Source of the DNA: Helicostylum pulchrum
Taxonomy: Eukaryota; Mucoromycota; Mucoromycetes; Mucorales; Mucoraceae
Length of the DNA stretch: 64,000 nucleotides
Assembly (NCBI GenBank): GCA_025677825.1
Contig: JAIXMO010000029.1
Span: 248,001 to 312,000 of the forward strand
Direction of reading: 5' to 3'
Positions 61,064 to 64,000 of this stretch are shown piece after piece. The translations under genes were made by a program, and so were the position numbers. The notes below the pieces were generated by a model. That model did not search any database, was not told where the DNA came from, and was given only the letters and a program-made list of their open reading frames with translations. Within the stretch, counting starts at the first letter, position 1, and the number at the start of each line of letters is the position of its first letter.

Positions 61064-61797
61064 TCTTTTTGTTAAAAAACTGGTTTTTCTTTGCTTTTTT
61101 AATATAAAATATTTATAAGAAAAGTCTAGTAAAATAAAAACGAAAAAAAAAGGTCTTGGGTACTTTCTCAAGTTTTTTTTTTACTGGTGTTGTTGTTCTT
61201 TACTTTACAGATGATTCAAAGAGAAAAAAAAATAGATCTATTTTGTTTTAGCCCTTGTTGTGTACGTGCGTGAAAAAAAAAAGAAAAAAAAAAGATTTGA
61301 ACTACCGCGCATTTTGGCTGTGCAGCCACTTTTTTTCCAGAGCCTATTTTTTTTAGATGAAAATATAAAAATTGGAAACTCTTTTTTTCTGAACAGTTTT
61401 TCAAATCAGTTTTTTTTATTTGCCTTAGGTCTTTTTTTTATTTTGCAGTTTTAAAGGATTTTTTGATAAAAGTTACGTTCTTTTAAATTAGAGTAGCACA
61501 AACTTTTCTGCAAGGTATTGGTTAAGAACTTTGGAAAATAACGGCGTTCACATTTTAGTTTTACTGTAATCCCTTCTTAATACCTTTACTGATATACTTC
61601 CGTTTGATTAAAGGATCATCTTTGAAGTTACTTTATTAAGTTTTAGCTGCTGATACAACTACTAGAAGTCCAAAGCTTTTATTTTCTCTTGTATATTTTT
61701 CTATAAGACTCTATGATCATACATCAACTGTCTCTTGTTCTTTTAGCAAATGATATTCTGATCAAGACTGAAAATACGAGCCATACCAAAAATAATA
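61064..61797. other. Intergenic between remodeller gene and Fanzor-like gene
   Basis: T/A-rich DNA with homopolymers. No gene is supported. The left boundary of the mobile element that carried the Fanzor-like gene should be here, but I see no inverted repeat or target duplication. Confidence 0.4.
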
Positions 61798-63313
61798 TGT
61801 CCTCTATCTAGCTTCTCCCAAACAAACTTTCTTCGTATTGACGGACCAGCTCTATATCATATCATGATTAGAGCAGACCCAGTTGCACTTGATATATTTG
61901 ACTATGGTGGATACACATTTCAGTCGGAAGAAGACGCTAGAAGCCAACAGGATGCTATTTTGGGTTCTATTTTTGATATCAAAAAAATTAAGAGCATCTG
62001 CAGCTCATCCGGTGGGTTTGACTTTGGTCATAATATTACTATACAGCCGGGTGCTAAGGGTATACAAATCATGGGTAAAAAGTTGGTTTCATTGAACCTT
62101 GAAAAACCATCATTATTATCATACCAACTTTATCGTGACAGGATGGTGAACGACATTGACGTTATAGAAGAAGCAAAAAAAACGAAAGAAAATTCCGCTG
62201 ATGAAATCAAAATGTTACAGGCGGAAAAACAGATTTCGAAAGCCAACTGAAAGATATTCTGAAAAAAGTATACCCCTGGAAGGAGATAAAACAACTCAAG
62301 CCCTCATGGAAGAAAGGCACTGGTATTAGTGAAGAGGACAAGAGAATTAATGCTAATATTTATAAACACTTGCAAGACTTGAAAGAGCAGGGTTCAGATT
62401 TGTTCAAAACAACTTTTAAACTTAAATCTGATATAAAGACGATATTAACGCGGACGACATTATGGACAAATATAAAGACGACAATTTTTTAAATTTACCT
62501 CCAAGCCGAGTTATTAAATCGAAAGAAATTCAGGCCGGTAGTGGTATTTTCAAACGAATGAAGCAATTGCAAAGAAAGAAAAGGAATACCGAAGGCCAAA
62601 GGATAGATCGAATTGAAAAAGATATGAAGAACTGCTCTCTTCAATTTGCATCAAATGTTTTCGAGCTTCAAGTAATTCATAATAAACATCATCAATTGAG
62701 AAGTCAATTTAAGGATTTTTATTATTCAAACAATTCAATTCGGAAAGTTAGATCAAGTCAAATACAACTTAAAAGCTATAAGTATAGATTATGCTCAAGG
62801 GAAAGGAAATTTGTTACGAAGAACGTCAAGAGTAAAAGGGCTAAACTGATCATGTTTGTCGGCGACAGGGGGTTTGGCTTCGGATCACACATTAAAGACC
62901 ATTTGAAGTACGGCGGTAAATGGAAGCAGGAGATACACAGCAAATATACGCACGCTGTCATAACAAATGAGAATATGACATCTCAAACGTGCGTATATTG
63001 TTATTCCAAGTTAGATCATCCAACGCATACGAGGATATTAAAAGGAAAAACCATATACCGCAAAAGCAAAGGGTCATTCCTTTGTAGGAATCCTAGTTGT
63101 GTCTTGTTGAAGAATGGGAAAGCAGCCAAATGTCGAGACGACTTGTCCGCATTGGCAATTGGTCTTTCAGGCTTAGCAAAGATTTTGTTCCAAGAAACCC
63201 TTCCAGCATTTAGAACGACATTCAGTCAATGCGACACTGAGTATAAAAATAAAACCTCCACCTTCCTAACGCGCAAGAGTGGACTGGACAGCAACGCAGT
63301 TGCTATTCGGTAA
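61798..63313 (+). pseudogene. TnpB/Fanzor-like (OrfB zinc-ribbon) nuclease gene, two frameshifts
   Basis: Three consecutive open segments form one protein. Segment 1 (61798-62226) includes NFLRIDGPALYHIMIRADP and GGFDFGHNITIQPGAKG. Segment 2 (about 62230-62436) reads KTDFESQLKDILKKVYPWKE. Segment 3 (62437-63313) includes GDRGFGFGSHIKDHLKYGG and the C-terminal OrfB/TnpB-type zinc ribbon TSQTCVYCYSKLDHP...FLCRNPSCVLL, followed by RDDLSALAIGLSGL, the position of the last RuvC aspartate (compare NRDxNAxRNI). This domain order and length fit eukaryotic TnpB homologues (Fanzor) and Mucorales OrfB-like proteins, which act as RNA-guided DNA nucleases in characterised cases. Both shifts are single-base losses beside A runs (62225-62229, 62435-62437). 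A GTAAGT donor overlaps the stop, so a further exon may follow. No guide RNA could be identified. Confidence 0.68.
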
Positions 63314-64000
63314 GTGCCTTAAAATACATTTGCAGTGAAAAAGGACGTATACTAAAAATATTTTTATCCAATTAAGATCTTGACTGCTGCTCCACGCGGT
63401 TGTTTAAGTATTTCGTTTGGTTGTGAGACTACTCTCGCAGAACAGAAAAAAGACAAATTGACACATATCGGGTTGAATGAGTGTAACGAGGAGGGAAAAA
63501 AGCAATATATGATCTGTATCAGTACAAGAGATGCCTATAAAGTTAATTGAATCAATGTGCAATTAAATGTTCGTAGCACGCGTACATATGAAAAAAAAAG
63601 AATAGTGCTGTATGACAGGTTTCACAAAGTGTTGGGTGCTCTCCCTTTTTCCTTTTGTTGCAGTTCATCTACAAAGTGGTTTCTTTTATATATATCCCAA
63701 ATCATGTATCACTTTTTTCTTTCTGATCTGATTTCTTGTTATAATAATAATCTTGTAAAATACTTCAGCTGTCACAACGACAACAAAAAAATAATTAAGC
63801 AATCAATTTCTTTTTTCTTTAGTCGTTTGCATGTCCCCAATCTTTTTTCCTTCAGTTATCGTAAAAGATATTCATTGAATTAGGTGTGGAGCGTGTTTTT
63901 ATTAAATATGGAATCTAAGGGCTCTTTTGCCGCTTAAACTGGTCATGCCGCACGTGATAAATTCATACAGCCTTCTTTTTTTTTTTTTTTTTTTTTTGAA
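63314..64000. other. Flank of Fanzor-like gene to window end
   Basis: AT-rich with T runs and a poly-T at 63977-63998. Open frames (for example 63557-63883) lack recognisable domains. The right boundary of the element was not found. Confidence 0.4.

Noticed and set aside
61864..63313. Bacterial-type IS605/IS607 insertion or contamination
   Set aside because: Base and codon use match the surrounding fungal DNA and the protein is closer in layout to eukaryotic OrfB/Fanzor proteins; no tnpA is nearby.

Overview
This is a gene-rich window of AT-rich, intron-bearing fungal DNA, most likely from a Mucorales (Mucoromycota) species. The evidence is: many short GT..AG introns (about 50-110 bp) rich in T and A runs; a chitin deacetylase close in sequence and architecture to the Mucor rouxii enzyme; and a tuberin (TSC2) gene together with a formin, RAB2-like, PHO81, HRP1-like and RPL23 genes. 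Several stretches hold decayed members of multicopy gene families that I associate with Mucorales genomes. No tRNA, rRNA or CRISPR array was seen.

Layout. 1-2.7 kb: 5' part of a formin (minus strand). 3.3-5.4 kb and 17.1-19.3 kb: two nearly identical 2.2 kb non-coding repeats in inverted orientation. They enclose an 11.7 kb block with a PLD-type nuclease/hydrolase, a GPI-anchored KNH-like wall protein, a RAB2-like GTPase, a coiled-coil protein, a Zn2Cys6 regulator and a 64-residue secreted protein. 19.5-21.4 kb: a C2H2 zinc-finger gene interrupted by a frameshift and a TGA codon. 21.6-28.5 kb: HRP1-like RNA-binding protein, RPL23, a three-exon 56-codon gene too small for routine ORF calling, and PHO81. 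28.9-32.7 kb: broken copies of an orphan family with an E-x-K motif, containing internal duplications. 32.9-34.3 kb: chitin deacetylase. 34.3-41.4 kb: gene-poor DNA with coding fragments.

41.4-53.2 kb is a compact block of intact genes: a DUF8032-type putative regulator, a basic nucleolar-like protein, a Gag-derived single-exon gene, a mitochondrial rhomboid protease, NADH-cytochrome b5 reductase and TSC2. 53.2-56.6 kb holds another orphan-family fragment and a third, diverged piece of the 2.2 kb repeat fused to a 12-bp tandem array. 56.6-61.1 kb: an HSL-type esterase and a DDT/WHIM/PHD chromatin-remodelling subunit. 61.8-63.3 kb: a decayed TnpB/Fanzor-like gene with an OrfB-type zinc ribbon.

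The housekeeping genes do not form a pathway. Thematic links are cell wall and polarity (formin, KNH-like protein, chitin deacetylase, RAB2) and nutrient signalling (PHO81 for phosphate, TSC2 for TOR). The mobile-element content (inverted repeats, Fanzor-like gene, Gag-derived gene, orphan E-x-K families) is the most unusual part. Exon boundaries are hand-read from splice consensus and reading frame.
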